Source of the DNA: an uncultured delta proteobacterium
Lineage (GTDB): Bacteria > Desulfobacterota > Desulfovibrionia > Desulfovibrionales > Desulfovibrionaceae
NCBI GenBank assembly: GCA_903843965.1
Contig: CAIMRY010000009.1
Span: forward strand, 30,558 to 94,557
Reading direction: 5' to 3'
DNA length: 64,000 nt
A model generated the notes under the pieces. The model worked only from the letters and a program-made list of their open reading frames with translations. It was not told the origin of the DNA and did no database searches. Positions 11,978-22,038 of this stretch are shown here, piece after piece. Position numbers and translations under genes: made by a program. How positions within the stretch are numbered: position 1 is the stretch's first letter; the number at the start of each line of letters is the position of its first letter.

Positions 11978-14449
11978 GTGAGTCAGAACGTCTTCATTGA
12001 ACGCGAGATGCAGAAATCCTACCTGGAGTATTCGCTCTCGGTCATCGTGGGCCGCGCCATCCCGGATGTGCGCGACGGCCTGAAGCCCGTGCACCGGCGC
12101 ATCCTTTTCGCCATGCACGAGCTGGGCAACGCCTACAACCGGGCCTACAAGAAATCGGCCCGCGTTGTCGGCGACGTCATCGGCAAGTACCACCCGCACG
12201 GCGACACGGCGGTGTACGACGCCATCGTGCGCATGGCCCAGACCTTCTCCATGCGCGACCCGCTCGTCGACGGCCAGGGCAACTTCGGCTCCATCGACGG
12301 CGATGCCGCGGCGGCCATGCGTTACACCGAAGTGCGCATGAGCAAGCTGGCCAGCGAGTTTCTTGGCGACATCGAAAAGAAGACCGTGGACTTCCGGCCC
12401 AATTACGACAACACCATGGAGGAGCCCACGGTGCTCCCGGCCAAGGTGCCGAACCTGCTCTTGAACGGCACCACAGGCATTGCCGTGGGCATGGCCACGA
12501 ACATCCCGCCGCACAACCTGGGCGAGCTCATCGCGGCCACCCTGTATGTGCTGGACAACCCGAACTGCGGCCCGCGCGACCTCTTGCCCATGATCAAGGG
12601 CCCGGACTTCCCCACCGGCGGCATTGTCTTCACCGGGCGCGGCCTGGCCGAGGCCTACCTGACCGGACGCGGCAGCATCAAGATGCGCGGCGTGGTCAAC
12701 GTGGAGGAGGCCAAGAAGGGCGGCAAGGAAAACGTCGTCATCACCGAGATCCCCTTTGCCCTGAACAAGTCCAGCCTGGTGGAGAAGATCGCCGCCCTGG
12801 TCAACGACAAGAAGATCGACGGCGTGGTGGACCTGCGCGACGAGTCCGATCGCAAGGGCATCCGCATCGTGTTGGAGCTTAAGCGCGGGGCCATCGCCGA
12901 CATCGTCATCAACGCCCTGTACAAGTACACCCCGCTGGAGACTTCGTTCGGCATCAACATGATGGCCGTGGTGGGCAACCGGCCCATGCTGCTCAACGTC
13001 AAGCAGATTCTGGCCTACTTCCTGGAGCACCGGCGCGAGGTCATCATCCGCCGCACCCAGTTCGACCTGGACAAGAGCCTGGCCCGGGCCCACGTGCTGG
13101 AAGGCCTCAAGATCGCGCTCGACAACATCGACGAGGTGGTGGCGCTCATCCGCGCCAGCAAGGGCGTGGTCGAGGCCAAGGTCGGCCTCATGGAGCGCTT
13201 CGCCCTTACCGACATCCAGTCCCAGGCCATTTTGGACATGCGCCTGCAGCGCCTGACCAACATGGAGCGCCAGAAGCTCCTGGACGAGCTCAAGGAGCTG
13301 GGCAAGCTCATCGCCTGGCTGCAGAGCATCCTGGCCAACGAGACCGTGCTGCGCGGCGTGATCCGCGACGAGCTGACGGAAGTGGGCGAGAATTACTCCA
13401 GCCCGCGCAAGTCGCAGATCGTGGCCGAGGAGGCCTCGGACATCGCCATTGAGGACCTGATCCCCGACGACGAGGCGGTCATCACCCTGTCGCGCCGGGG
13501 CTACATCAAGCGCACCAACCTTTCCAACTACCAGCAGCAGAAGCGCGGCGGCAAGGGCGTGGCCGGGGTCAGCACCTCGGACGGCGACTTTGTGCACACC
13601 TTCCTGTTGACCAGCAACCACCAGCACCTGCTTCTGTTCACCAACCAGGGCCGCATGTACCAGATGAAGGCCCACCAGGTGCCCGAGGCCGGGCGCTACG
13701 CCAAGGGCGCGCACATCGCCAACCTGGTGCCCCTGGACAAGGACGAGTACGTGGCCACGGCCATCACCCTGCGCGAGTTCCTGGAGGACCGCCAGTTCCT
13801 CTTCGTCACCCGCCGGGGCATGGTCAAGCGCACCAGCAGCGCGCTCTACGCCAACATCCGCACCAGCGGCATCCGCGCCGTGACCCTGAAGGACGGCGAC
13901 GAGCTGATCATGGTCTGCGACGTGCGCGACGAGGCCGACGTGCTGCTCATCACCGAGCAGGGCAAGGCCATCCGCTTCCCGGTGGAGGAGGTCCGGCCCA
14001 TGGGCCGCACGGCCGCCGGGGTCAAGGGCATCGCCCTGCGCGGACGCGACCGGGTCATGGCCGGGGTCGTCACCGGCGACCCGGACCGCGAACAGGTGCT
14101 CACCGTGAGCGACCTGGGCTACGGCAAGCGCACTCCGCTGGACCAGTACCGTGCGCAGTCGCGCGGGGGCATGGGCATCATCAACATGCGCGTCACCGAC
14201 AAGACCGGCAAGGTCATGGGCGCGGTGATGGTGGCCGAGACCGACCAGATGGTCGTGCTCTCCAGCGCCAACAAGATCGTGCGCTTCCCCACGAATCAGG
14301 TGAGCCTGAACCAGGGCCGCGCCACCCAGGGCGTGCGCCTGGTGCGCCTGGCTGGCGGCGAGGTTGTGGCCGGGTTCGACCTGGTTCAGCGCGACGGCCT
14401 GGAATCCGTGGAAGGCGTTGACGAGGAGCTTCCTCCTTCCGAGGAATAG
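11978..14449 (+). CDS. gyrA: DNA gyrase subunit A
   Basis: Breakage-reunion subunit of gyrase. GTG start at 11978 after CGGAGGA; 823 aa. The quinolone-resistance region reads [19 protein letters not shown]: threonine is at the position of E. coli Ser83 and Asp87 is kept. The catalytic tyrosine lies in [12 protein letters not shown]. The C-terminal pinwheel holds a GyrA box (QKRGGKG) and ends in an acidic tail. It is separated from gyrB by 252 bases of hairpin-rich sequence, so it may have separate expression. Confidence 0.97.
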   Translation: MSQNVFIEREMQKSYLEYSLSVIVGRAIPDVRDGLKPVHRRILFAMHELGNAYNRAYKKSARVVGDVIGKYHPHGDTAVYDAIVRMAQTFSMRDPLVDGQGNFGSIDGDAAAAMRYTEVRMSKLASEFLGDIEKKTVDFRPNYDNTMEEPTVLPAKVPNLLLNGTTGIAVGMATNIPPHNLGELIAATLYVLDNPNCGPRDLLPMIKGPDFPTGGIVFTGRGLAEAYLTGRGSIKMRGVVNVEEAKKGGKENVVITEIPFALNKSSLVEKIAALVNDKKIDGVVDLRDESDRKGIRIVLELKRGAIADIVINALYKYTPLETSFGINMMAVVGNRPMLLNVKQILAYFLEHRREVIIRRTQFDLDKSLARAHVLEGLKIALDNIDEVVALIRASKGVVEAKVGLMERFALTDIQSQAILDMRLQRLTNMERQKLLDELKELGKLIAWLQSILANETVLRGVIRDELTEVGENYSSPRKSQIVAEEASDIAIEDLIPDDEAVITLSRRGYIKRTNLSNYQQQKRGGKGVAGVSTSDGDFVHTFLLTSNHQHLLLFTNQGRMYQMKAHQVPEAGRYAKGAHIANLVPLDKDEYVATAITLREFLEDRQFLFVTRRGMVKRTSSALYANIRTSGIRAVTLKDGDELIMVCDVRDEADVLLITEQGKAIRFPVEEVRPMGRTAAGVKGIALRGRDRVMAGVVTGDPDREQVLTVSDLGYGKRTPLDQYRAQSRGGMGIINMRVTDKTGKVMGAVMVAETDQMVVLSSANKIVRFPTNQVSLNQGRATQGVRLVRLAGGEVVAGFDLVQRDGLESVEGVDEELPPSEE

Positions 14450-14459
14450 CGGAGGCACC

Positions 14460-15368
14460 ATGAAGGCAAGCTTTCGGTCCGCATCGCTGGCATTGGCTGG
14501 TATCGTCCTGCTTCTGGGCCTCTGCGCCCTTTGGGCGTGCGACCGGGGCGCGCCCAGCGGCCCTGCGCTGGACCTGGCCATTGCCCGCGACGCGTACGCC
14601 GGGGGCTACTTCCTGGAGGCCGAGACGGCCTACGAGCGCTATCTGCAGTCCGACCCCCAGGGCAAGCACCGTCTGGAGGCCTGGACCCGGCTGGTGGAGA
14701 TCTCAAGCGGCGTCAAGGGCGACCTGTCCAAGGCCGTGACGCTGCTTGAGACCGCCACCCTGGAGTACAACGGCAGGCCGGAGGTCAACTGGCCGCTGCT
14801 GTTCCGCCTGGGCGAGCTGTACGAGCAGCAGGGCCAGCGCAAGAAGGCCCTGGACGCCTGGTCACGCTGCCTGGACACCAGCGACGGGGACACGGCCAAG
14901 ATCGTGCAGACGCAGATCCGCATGGCCGTGGCCAACCGCGCCCTTGGCCACCATGACGTGGCCGTTGATCTTTTGACCCAGTCCGTGGCCCAGGCCAGGG
15001 ATGTGGAGACCAAGAGCCGGGCCATGTACGAGCTGGCGCAGACCCTGTCCCTGACCTGGAAGTGGGACAGGGCCATCGCCATCCTGAACGAGATCCTGGA
15101 GATGAAAAAGGCAGCGCCAGACGTCAAGGTCATGAGCGCGTACCTTTTGGCCGACGCCTACGAGGCCCAGCGCAACATTCCCAAGGCCCGGGAGATCCTG
15201 CTCACCCTCAAGGACACCTATCCCAACCCCGAGGTCATCGTGGCCCGGCTGGCCACCCTGGGCCAGCAGCACGTGGTCCCGATGACCCCGCAGCTCCAGC
15301 CGGGCGACTCCATGCCGCCCGAGGTGCCGGACGCCAGCGTGCCCAGGAAGCGCAAGCCGAGCTCCTAG
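14460..15368 (+). CDS. TPR-repeat lipoprotein
   Basis: 302 aa. The signal peptide ends in a lipobox (LCALWAC), predicting a lipid-anchored exported protein. The mature part consists of helical repeats of tetratricopeptide type (for example FRLGELYEQQGQRKKALDAWSRC near residue 115 and YELAQTLSLTWKWDRAIAIL near 190), ending in a Pro/Lys-rich tail. The ATG at 14460 follows GCGGAGG. It lies ten bases after gyrA and probably shares its transcript. Likely a protein-interaction scaffold at the outer membrane; no specific role recognised. Confidence 0.8.
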   Translation: MKASFRSASLALAGIVLLLGLCALWACDRGAPSGPALDLAIARDAYAGGYFLEAETAYERYLQSDPQGKHRLEAWTRLVEISSGVKGDLSKAVTLLETATLEYNGRPEVNWPLLFRLGELYEQQGQRKKALDAWSRCLDTSDGDTAKIVQTQIRMAVANRALGHHDVAVDLLTQSVAQARDVETKSRAMYELAQTLSLTWKWDRAIAILNEILEMKKAAPDVKVMSAYLLADAYEAQRNIPKAREILLTLKDTYPNPEVIVARLATLGQQHVVPMTPQLQPGDSMPPEVPDASVPRKRKPSS

Positions 15369-16115
15369 GCCGCAGACCTTCGGCCACCATTTCCTGGCCC
15401 CTGCGCCTGTTCTCGTCATTTCACCACCCGGCCGACATGGGCCTTTTCCCGGCACTGCGTCAGCCGTTCTTCATACTCGCACACATCCTCGGTCTTGTCC
15501 GCCTCCAGCACGCTCGCCAAAGCCGCCTCCTGGCCGCGCACAGCCTCCAGAAAACGGTCCTGCCCGTCAACCACGCCACCACGCCGTTTTCACGCCTGGG
15601 GCCCTGTAGCGGGGCAAACAGGCCGTCACTTGAGTCGGCAGCTTGGCGACGCCAGCGCCTGTCCGTGCTCCTGCCAGGCCTGGGCTGCCCCATGCACCAC
15701 GTCCACGCCCTGCCGTTGGCCCTGTTCCATCTGAGCCTGCGCGCCTGGCGGCACAGACACCCTCAAGGCCGGAGTCGCGAAAGAGATACTGCCAACATGA
15801 GCGCAACCCGGTTGCTGCGTCTGCCCATGGAGAGAACTTTTCTGGTGATTTCTGGGCGTACACTTCAGATCAATCCGCGAAGCCAAAGCGCAGGGCATTC
15901 CGCCCTGCTCCTGTTCCGCAGGTGGCAAGCATCGACGGTGTAACCATTTAGTTGATGAATATCAATATATTGCGCTAATTTCTTGGGTGCACTGGCGCAA
16001 GCGTGTTCACAATACGTGTTGCCCGGTGCACAGGGTCTGCACAGTGTCTGCGCAGGGGGTGAGTCTGTATGCGCCTGCTTTGCGTCGGACCGGGCCCGAG
16101 GCCGACCCCCGGTCG
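15369..16115. other. Intergenic region without recognised genes
   Basis: About 750 bases between the TPR lipoprotein and the methyltransferase. The only stretch that reads like protein is a short minus-strand frame at 15416-15574. A local AT-rich patch occurs at 15945-15985. The mix of short frames and lack of full genes suggests decayed accessory DNA; no IS end or attachment site was identified. Confidence 0.4.
15416..15574 (-). pseudogene. Possible gene remnant or small orphan protein
   Basis: A 52-codon frame (GTG start) with protein-like composition: Glu/Ala-rich helix, then VCEYEERLTQC with two cysteines. A stop lies five codons upstream of the GTG, and no ribosome site is clear. It might be the tail of a degraded phage-type or membrane-associated coiled-coil protein. 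Unrecognised; could be chance. Confidence 0.2.
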
Positions 16116-16706
16116 CTAAATTTTCCGGCTGACCAGCAGTCCCGAGCCGATGGGCACGATGAGCGCGTCCACGCGCTGGTCTTCTTGGGCGTCGTCGAGG
16201 AAGTCCTGGAATTCTGGGGCATGGCTGATGGCGTTGTCCACGCAGATGAGGCCGCCCTTGGGCAGTCTGGCCAGGGCCAGCTCAAAGGCCGCGCGGGCCA
16301 GGCCGCGCTCGGCGTCGATGAAGCAGAAGGCCAGGGCCTCCAATGATTCCAGTCCGGACAGGGCGTCGCCCTCGATGAAGTCCACCACGTCCAGCACCGC
16401 AGCGGCGGCAAAGCTCTGACGGGCCAACTCGGCCTTGGCAGGGTCCAGTTCAAAGGTGCGCAGTCGGCGTGCCGTTTCCCGGCACGCCAGGGCCAGCCAC
16501 AAACCGGAATACCCTGCGCCCGTTCCCACCTCCACGGCCAGGCCCGACGGGGCGCTGGCCAGCAGGATGGCCAACAACTTGCCCGTCTCGGGCGGGATTT
16601 GGCGCAGCAGGTGCTGACGATCCATGCCTTGGGCCTTGCGCCATGCTTCCAGCTCCTTGAGCTTTCCGAGGGTGGTCGCAACGTCTTGGGGCATGCTGCT
16701 GAACAT
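16116..16706 (-). CDS. O-methyltransferase, SAM-dependent
   Basis: 196 aa, class I SAM methyltransferase of the catechol/caffeoyl-CoA O-methyltransferase type. Motif I VEVGTGAGYSGLWLA near residue 60, then FELDPAKAELAR (acidic residue for SAM ribose), CFIDAERG, and GGLICVDNAI as motif for metal and substrate. The start at 16706 (MFSSMPQDVATTLGK) is chosen for ACGGAGG upstream; an upstream ATG at 16751 lacks one. It is divergent from fliL; substrate unknown. Confidence 0.85.
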   Translation of the reverse strand: MFSSMPQDVATTLGKLKELEAWRKAQGMDRQHLLRQIPPETGKLLAILLASAPSGLAVEVGTGAGYSGLWLALACRETARRLRTFELDPAKAELARQSFAAAAVLDVVDFIEGDALSGLESLEALAFCFIDAERGLARAAFELALARLPKGGLICVDNAISHAPEFQDFLDDAQEDQRVDALIVPIGSGLLVSRKI

Positions 16707-16948
16707 GGGGGAACCTCCGTTTGCTGCGTTCTGCATTGTGCCAGCTAGCATAGTTCATCTGCAACAGAAAGCGTCTTCTTGTCCCGCCTGCCCTGCGCAG
16801 GCCGTCCTTGAGCTCCAGTCCCGCCCGCTTGCGTTCTTCCTTCAGATTTGGCTATATGTTTTGCACTTGCAGGCCGATAAGGGTATCGGGACAGTGTGGA
16901 CCCGTTGCCGGGTGATTCCGGCTGCATCGATAACAAGGCGGTTTTTCA

Positions 16949-17536
16949 GTGGCAAAGAAACCAAGTGCGGAACCTGCGGGCGACATAGCTGTTGATCTGG
17001 CGGCTCCGACCAAGTCCAAGAAAAAGCTGATTATTGTCATCGGCCTCAGCCTGGTGCTGTTTGGCGCCCTGGGCGCTGGCGGCTACTACTTCTACAAGGG
17101 CATGGGCAATAAATCCGCCTCAGGTGGCGACAACGCCACGGCGCCGAAGTCGGAAGCCAAGGCCCCTGCCGGTCATGGCGAAGCCAAGGACGCCAAGGAG
17201 ACCGACCACGCCGCCATCGCCCTAGCCAGCAACAGTGGCGATCTGGTGAGTATTCCCCCCTTCCTGGTCAATCTGGCCGACCCCCAGGGCCGCCGCTACC
17301 TGAAGCTGGCCCTGGACGTTGAGCTGAAAGACAAGGCCGCCTCTGACGAGCTGAACAAGAATATGCCCAAGATCAAGGACGCCCTGATCCTGCTTTTGTC
17401 CAGCAAGACCTATGAGGACCTGGCCAGCATCGAGAACAAGATCCTGCTCAAGAAAGAGATCGTGGAGCGGTTGACCTTGATCCTGGGCGAACAAAAGGTC
17501 ATGCGGGTGTACATCACGGAGATCGTCATCCAGTAG
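16949..17536 (+). CDS. fliL: Flagellar basal body-associated protein FliL
   Basis: 195 aa. Short cytoplasmic N-terminus with KSKKK, one membrane helix (residues 28-50, LIIVIGLSLVLFGALGAGGY), a Ser/Ala/Lys-rich linker and the periplasmic FliL domain (SIPPFLVNLADPQGRRYLKLAL near residue 94) that associates with the stator. GTG start at 16949 with AAGGCGG upstream. First gene of a flagellar export and switch cluster; fliM, often between fliL and fliN, is not here. Confidence 0.93.
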   Translation: MAKKPSAEPAGDIAVDLAAPTKSKKKLIIVIGLSLVLFGALGAGGYYFYKGMGNKSASGGDNATAPKSEAKAPAGHGEAKDAKETDHAAIALASNSGDLVSIPPFLVNLADPQGRRYLKLALDVELKDKAASDELNKNMPKIKDALILLLSSKTYEDLASIENKILLKKEIVERLTLILGEQKVMRVYITEIVIQ

Positions 17537-17657
17537 TCGGCGGTGATGCGGCCCAGCGCACTCTTGCGTGTGCACGGGATTTGCAATACTGACTTGAGCA
17601 CGAAATGATCTGCGCCGTGCGAGCACGCGCTGTCTGAACACACACAAAGAGGTCAGC

Positions 17658-18188
17658 ATGGCCGAAGACAAAGACCAGGACTCCCTCGCCGAGGAGTGGG
17701 CCAACGCCTTGATGAAGGACGACGGAGCTGCGGCCGGGGCGGATGCCCCTGGGGGCGTGATTCCGGACGACGCCCTGGCCGATGAGTGGGCCAAGGCCCT
17801 GGCCACCCAGGAGGTGGACGGGGTCAAGAAGGAGAAGGAGCAGACCTATCTGCGCACCCAGACCCACGAGCCTGAATTCAAGGACATGACGGCTGAGCAC
17901 AAGACCCAGCGCCAAAATCCCGGCACCAAACGCGACCTGGACTTCATCCTCGACATTCCGCTGGAGGTCTCGGCCGAGCTGGGACGCACGCGGTTGTTGA
18001 TCAACGAGCTGCTGCAGCTGGGCCAGGGCTCGGTCATCGAGCTGAACAAGCTGGCTGGCGAGCCCCTGGAGATCTTCGTCAATGGCAAGCTCGTTGCCCG
18101 TGGCGAGGCCGTGGTCATCAACGAGAAATTCGGCATCCGGCTCACCGACATCATCAGTCCCATTGAGAGGGTCAAGCAGCTTGCCTGA
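17658..18188 (+). CDS. fliN: Flagellar motor switch protein FliN
   Basis: 176 aa. A long acidic N-terminal region contains two copies of an LAEEWANAL/LADEWAKAL motif (around residues 9 and 40), a repeated amphipathic segment not typical of short FliN. The C-terminal half is the SpoA (FliMN_C) domain: LDIPLEVSAELGRTRLLI through VNGKLVARGEAVVINEKFGIRLTDII. It forms the C-ring with FliM and FliG. AGAGGTCAGC precedes the ATG. Its end overlaps the proposed fliO start. Confidence 0.93.
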   Translation: MAEDKDQDSLAEEWANALMKDDGAAAGADAPGGVIPDDALADEWAKALATQEVDGVKKEKEQTYLRTQTHEPEFKDMTAEHKTQRQNPGTKRDLDFILDIPLEVSAELGRTRLLINELLQLGQGSVIELNKLAGEPLEIFVNGKLVARGEAVVINEKFGIRLTDIISPIERVKQLA

Positions 18189-18654
18189 GCTCGATTTTTT
18201 TGTCATCATGAAAACGGTCGCGGTGCTTGCATGCATCGTCGGCCTGATGTTCTTCATTGTCTGGCTGTTGAAGAAGCTGGCGCCCGGTGTCGTGCGCGGT
18301 CCGGCGCAGCGCGTGGACCTGAGACTGCTGACGCAGCTTTCCCTTGGCTCGCGGCAGAAGCTCGTTGTGGTGCGCGTGGCGGACCGGACCCTGCTCATTG
18401 GCGTGGCCGAGGGCTCCATCACCACCCTGGCTGAACTTTCTTTGCCAAACAGAGCGCCCACAGCCAAGAAGGAAGCCGATGAGCCAAAAATCTTCGCCGA
18501 CCTGCTCGCCTGGCGCAAGGACAGCCCGGAACCCGCGGCTGAGCCCTCGAAAAAGTCGGCTCCAAGTCCCGCCGGCCCCTCCCGCCCACGTTCCGACAGC
18601 GACGACGACGAGGGCCCGCGCCTCTTCGCACCTGGGGAGCGCCCCCTGCGCTAG
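18181..18654 (+). CDS. fliO: Flagellar biosynthesis protein FliO
   Basis: Single-pass membrane protein that helps assemble FliP. The membrane segment FFVIMKTVAVLACIVGLMFFIVWLL is followed by the FliO domain (RVDLRLLTQLSLGSRQKL and VVVRVADRTLLIGVAEGSI) and a disordered Ser/Pro tail. Two starts fit: a TTG at 18181 overlapping the fliN stop by eight bases with GAGAGG upstream, or an ATG at 18208 without a ribosome site and with the helix almost at its N-terminus. The first is preferred but not certain. Order fliN-fliO-fliP is standard. Confidence 0.85.
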   Translation: MPELDFFVIMKTVAVLACIVGLMFFIVWLLKKLAPGVVRGPAQRVDLRLLTQLSLGSRQKLVVVRVADRTLLIGVAEGSITTLAELSLPNRAPTAKKEADEPKIFADLLAWRKDSPEPAAEPSKKSAPSPAGPSRPRSDSDDDEGPRLFAPGERPLR

Positions 18655-19411
18655 CCTTTTCGCCCTGGCCCTGCTGCTGTTCTTGGTGCTGCTGCCTGCC
18701 CTGGCCCAGGCTGCGGCCCCTGCGGCCAACCCTTCCGTGCCCACGCTGACCATGCAGCTTTCCGGCGGGCAGAGCGAACCGGCCAAGGTCTCCGTGGCCC
18801 TGGAGTTGATGTTCCTGTTCACGGTGCTGACCCTTGCCCCGTCCATCGTGCTGACCATGACCAGCTTCACGCGCATCATCATCGTCTTCCACTTCCTGCG
18901 CCAGGCCATGGGCACCCCGCAGATGCCGCCCAACCAGATCCTGGCCTCCCTGGCCCTGTTCATGACCATCATCATCATGGGCCCGGTGATCCGCCAGGTG
19001 AACCAGGAGGCGCTGCAGCCGTACCTGGAGGAGAAGATCGGCTTCAAGGATGCTCTGGACAAGGCCCAGGTGCCCATCCGCGCCTTCATGTTCAAGCACA
19101 CCCGCGAGAAGGACCTCTCGATCTTCTACTCCATCAGCAAGGAAGACCGGCCGCAGAACAAGGAGCAGGTCTCCACCATCATGCTCGTGGCCGCGTACAC
19201 CATCAGCGAGCTCAAGACCGGCTTCTCCATCGGCTTTCTCATCTACATCCCGTTTTTGATCCTGGACATGGTGGTCGCCAGCATCCTGCTCTCCATGGGC
19301 ATGATGATGCTGCCGCCCGCCATGGTGGCCCTGCCCTTCAAGATCCTGTTGTTCATCCTGGTTGACGGCTGGAGCCTCTTGATCGGCTCCATCGTCAACT
19401 CCTTTGCCTGA
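18479..19411 (+). CDS. fliP: Flagellar biosynthesis protein FliP (start uncertain)
   Basis: Core of the flagellar type III export gate. Signal-peptide-like helix (FALALLLFLVLLPALAQA), then the conserved membrane protein: MLFLFTVLTLAPS-like segment, MTSFTRIIIVFHFLRQAMGT, and IDMVVAS-like C-terminus with MMMLPPAMVALPFKILLF. The nearest in-frame ATG (18479) would add about 60 Ser/Arg/Pro-rich residues read from inside fliO; these do not look like FliP. The true start is probably a non-ATG codon near 18620-18690, overlapping or abutting the fliO end. fliQ follows after 12 bases. Confidence 0.9.
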   Translation: MSQKSSPTCSPGARTARNPRLSPRKSRLQVPPAPPAHVPTATTTRARASSHLGSAPCASLFALALLLFLVLLPALAQAAAPAANPSVPTLTMQLSGGQSEPAKVSVALELMFLFTVLTLAPSIVLTMTSFTRIIIVFHFLRQAMGTPQMPPNQILASLALFMTIIIMGPVIRQVNQEALQPYLEEKIGFKDALDKAQVPIRAFMFKHTREKDLSIFYSISKEDRPQNKEQVSTIMLVAAYTISELKTGFSIGFLIYIPFLILDMVVASILLSMGMMMLPPAMVALPFKILLFILVDGWSLLIGSIVNSFA

Positions 19412-19423
19412 CGAGGAAGCGCC

Positions 19424-19699
19424 ATGGCCATCACCCCAGAATTTGTCGTCGGTTTCGCGCGCGAGGCCATGGAGATGACGCTTGTCATCTGCCTGCCCAT
19501 GATGGGCGTGGGCCTGGCGGTCGGCGTGTGCATCAGCGTGTTCCAGGCCGCCACCCAGATCCAGGACGCCACGCTCTCACTTGTTCCAAAGCTTGTGGCC
19601 ATGTTCATCGCCCTGATCCTGGCCTTCCCCTGGATCATGGACAAGATGATGACTTACACCACCAAGCTGTTCACCAACTTGCCCGAAATCATACGCTAG
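19424..19699 (+). CDS. fliQ: Flagellar biosynthesis protein FliQ
   Basis: 91 aa with two membrane helices (residues 17-38 and 55-76); motifs MGVGLAVGVCISVFQAATQIQDATLSL characteristic of FliQ/SctS. GACGAGGAAG precedes the ATG. It is last in the cluster within the window; fliR and flhB do not follow, and the next 280 bases show no gene. Confidence 0.95.
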   Translation: MAITPEFVVGFAREAMEMTLVICLPMMGVGLAVGVCISVFQAATQIQDATLSLVPKLVAMFIALILAFPWIMDKMMTYTTKLFTNLPEIIR

Positions 19700-19987
19700 C
19701 CGCCTGCGCCTGTGGCCGCGCTGCGCCCAACCTTGCCAAGCCGCGCCTCACACGCTACGACTCCCAAGGAGTTCGGCTGTTCCTGCGTCGACCTCCGTTC
19801 ATGATCAGGTTTCTGCGCATGTGCCGCAGCGCATGGCCGCAGGCCTGTACGTCGCGGCGCGCCGCGCACAGACCTGCGCTGACGTGCCTGTGGGCGTCGG
19901 CATGGCTTCATTGACCCCGAACCAGGGCCTCTGCCTGCCGCCTGGCCCCTGGCCGGGTGCATGCGCCCTGCGCCCCAGGTGACCGCC

Positions 19988-21637
19988 ATGGATCTCAAGA
20001 CCATCAGCAATTCCATCACCAAACGCCCAGGAACCTGGGTGTTCTGGCTCATCGTCGCGCCGACCTTGCTGCGCCTGTGGTTTGTGGCCACCGGCCAGCT
20101 GGGCCTGGTGCAGGACGAAGCCCAGTACTGGGACTGGACCCGTCACCTGCAGCTGACCTACTACTCCAAGGGCCCGCTCATCGCCTGGATCATCGCCCTG
20201 TTCACCGGGCTTTTGGGCAATACCGAGCTGGGCGTGCGCATGGGCTCCATTGTCGGCGCGGCTCTGTTCCCCCTGCTCCTCTGGTGGCTCATCGCCGGAT
20301 TCTGGAAAAGGCCGATGCTGGCTGCGCTGGCGGTGTTCCTGGCGGCTGTGTCGCCCCTGTTCCAGGCCCTGGGCGTGCTCATGACCACGGACAACCCCTT
20401 TGTGCTTTGCTGGACCGTGGCCATGATCGCCCTGTACGCGGCATCTACCCCGGACGAGACGGGCAAAGACCGCGGACTTTGGCCATTTGCGTTGCTGGCC
20501 CTGGCCTACGGCGTGGGCATTTTGGCCAAGTACACCATGCTCGGCCTGGCCGGGCTGGCCGTGGGCTACGGCTTTCTGCTGCACCGCGGCGGCGCGCTGC
20601 CCGCCCGCTTCTGGTCCCGGCTTGCAGCTGCGCTGGCCCTGGGCGTGCTGCTGGGCTTTCTGCCCACCCTCATCTGGAACATGCACAACGGCTATGTGGG
20701 CTACAAGCACGTCATGTACCTCATTGGCGTGTCCGGCGAGGCGGCCACGCACATGTTCCGGCTTTCGCGCGTGCCGGAATACGTGGGCGCGCAGCTGGGC
20801 TTCGCCCTGCCCTGGTGGTTCTGGCTGATGCTCGTGGCGGGCTGGAGCACCGGCGCGCACGTGTTGCAGGCCGTCATTCGGCAGCCTTCCGCAAACACTT
20901 CCGCAACGAACTCCAACAAGACAAAAAATTCAGCTTCGGGCGCGACCTTTGCCCAGTCGGCCCTATTGGTGGTTTTTTTCTGGCCCATGACGCTGTTTTT
21001 CCTGGCCTGGAGCTTCCACACAAAGGTGCTGGCCAACTGGAACACGGTCAGCTTTGTGGCCGGGAGCATCCTGGGCGCCCTTGAGCTGGAGCGGCTTCTG
21101 GTCTCCAACCTCTTGCGGCGCACTTCGCGCCTTTTGCTGGCGGGCGGGGCGGCCAGCTTTGCGCTGATGCTCGTGCTGCACCTGCACCAGCTGTTTCCCC
21201 TTCCGTCGTCCATCAACCCCGCGCACCGGCTCAAGGGCTGGCAGGACATGGGCGCGCGCATGGGCGAGGTGACGCAGCAACGCTTCGCCGATCCCAAGCA
21301 TGTGTTTTTCATGAGCGATGTGTACGACATCACCGCCTCCCTGGCTTTCTATCTGCCGGGGCAGCCGCAAACCTACTGCCTGTGGTGGAGCAGCCGCCGC
21401 ATGAACCAGTACGACCTCTGGGGCGGACCCGAGGGCATGCTTGGGTGGGACGCCGTGCTGGTGCTCAAGGGCGACGCCGCTGGCATGCCGCCGGTTTTGA
21501 CCGACATGTTCGCCAGCGTGGCCGGACCGTACCGTTACGTGGCGCGCTACCGCGACGTTCCGGTGCGGCCCTTCTACTACTACCTGTGCTATGGCTACAA
21601 AGGCCTGTGGCCGCATCACGAGAGCGGCGCCTTCTAG
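19988..21637 (+). CDS. Glycosyltransferase family 39-type membrane protein (ArnT-like)
   Basis: 549 aa, about eleven membrane helices with the typical first periplasmic loop carrying acidic residues (VQDEAQYWDW near residue 43) used by polyprenyl-phosphate-sugar transferases of the PMT/ArnT superfamily. YYSKGPLIAWIIALFTGLLGNTELGVRMGS follows as in family members. A Ser/Thr/Asn-rich stretch (near residue 305) lies between helices. The start MDLKTISNS at 19988 follows AGGTGA. It probably transfers a sugar to lipid A or another surface glycan in the inner membrane; donor and acceptor unknown. Confidence 0.85.
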   Translation: MDLKTISNSITKRPGTWVFWLIVAPTLLRLWFVATGQLGLVQDEAQYWDWTRHLQLTYYSKGPLIAWIIALFTGLLGNTELGVRMGSIVGAALFPLLLWWLIAGFWKRPMLAALAVFLAAVSPLFQALGVLMTTDNPFVLCWTVAMIALYAASTPDETGKDRGLWPFALLALAYGVGILAKYTMLGLAGLAVGYGFLLHRGGALPARFWSRLAAALALGVLLGFLPTLIWNMHNGYVGYKHVMYLIGVSGEAATHMFRLSRVPEYVGAQLGFALPWWFWLMLVAGWSTGAHVLQAVIRQPSANTSATNSNKTKNSASGATFAQSALLVVFFWPMTLFFLAWSFHTKVLANWNTVSFVAGSILGALELERLLVSNLLRRTSRLLLAGGAASFALMLVLHLHQLFPLPSSINPAHRLKGWQDMGARMGEVTQQRFADPKHVFFMSDVYDITASLAFYLPGQPQTYCLWWSSRRMNQYDLWGGPEGMLGWDAVLVLKGDAAGMPPVLTDMFASVAGPYRYVARYRDVPVRPFYYYLCYGYKGLWPHHESGAF

Positions 21638-21760
21638 CCTGCCGCCCCCTGCCGTTTGTTTCCCGTGAAATCTTGTCGCATTCGAGTAGTTTTGTGCTGT
21701 TCGATGACATTCGTTGACATTCTTTGACAACGGGTGCATAAGGGCATACATCGTTGCCAT

Positions 21761-22036
21761 ATGATAGACAGCGATGCAGATGCGCACGATTCAGCCCCGG
21801 GTTTGCCCAGACTTCTGACCCTGAAGGAAGTGGCCAACTTCTTGCGCATCCACCCAAGAACAGCGTACAGGTTGGTGCAGGACGGCGCGCTGGCCGCCAT
21901 ACGGGTTGGCACGCAGTGGCGAGTAACTGAGGATGCACTGCACGAGTATGTTGCGCGCGGATGGCGGCATTGGCGGCCCGAACCTTCCAGGGTCAAGACA
22001 CGGCAATACAGCCTGCCGTTTGAAGACGAGGAGTGA
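21761..22036 (+). CDS. Excisionase-type helix-turn-helix protein
   Basis: 91 aa. The central region LLTLKEVANFLRIHPRTAYRLVQDGALAAIRVGTQWRVTEDAL matches the HTH_17/Xis fold, used by excisionases and by chromosomal MerR-like regulators. Followed by a basic tail. No integrase or phage genes are nearby, so a regulatory role is as likely as excision. The preceding 120 bases are AT-rich with repeated TTGACA-like hexamers (TTGACAT, TTGACAA), giving possible promoters. Its stop (22034-22036) is two bases before the next ATG. Confidence 0.75.
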   Translation: MIDSDADAHDSAPGLPRLLTLKEVANFLRIHPRTAYRLVQDGALAAIRVGTQWRVTEDALHEYVARGWRHWRPEPSRVKTRQYSLPFEDEE

Positions 22037-22038
22037 GC

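Noticed and set aside
21734..22036. HTH gene taken as proof of a prophage or integrative element
   Set aside because: No integrase, attachment site or phage genes are visible nearby.
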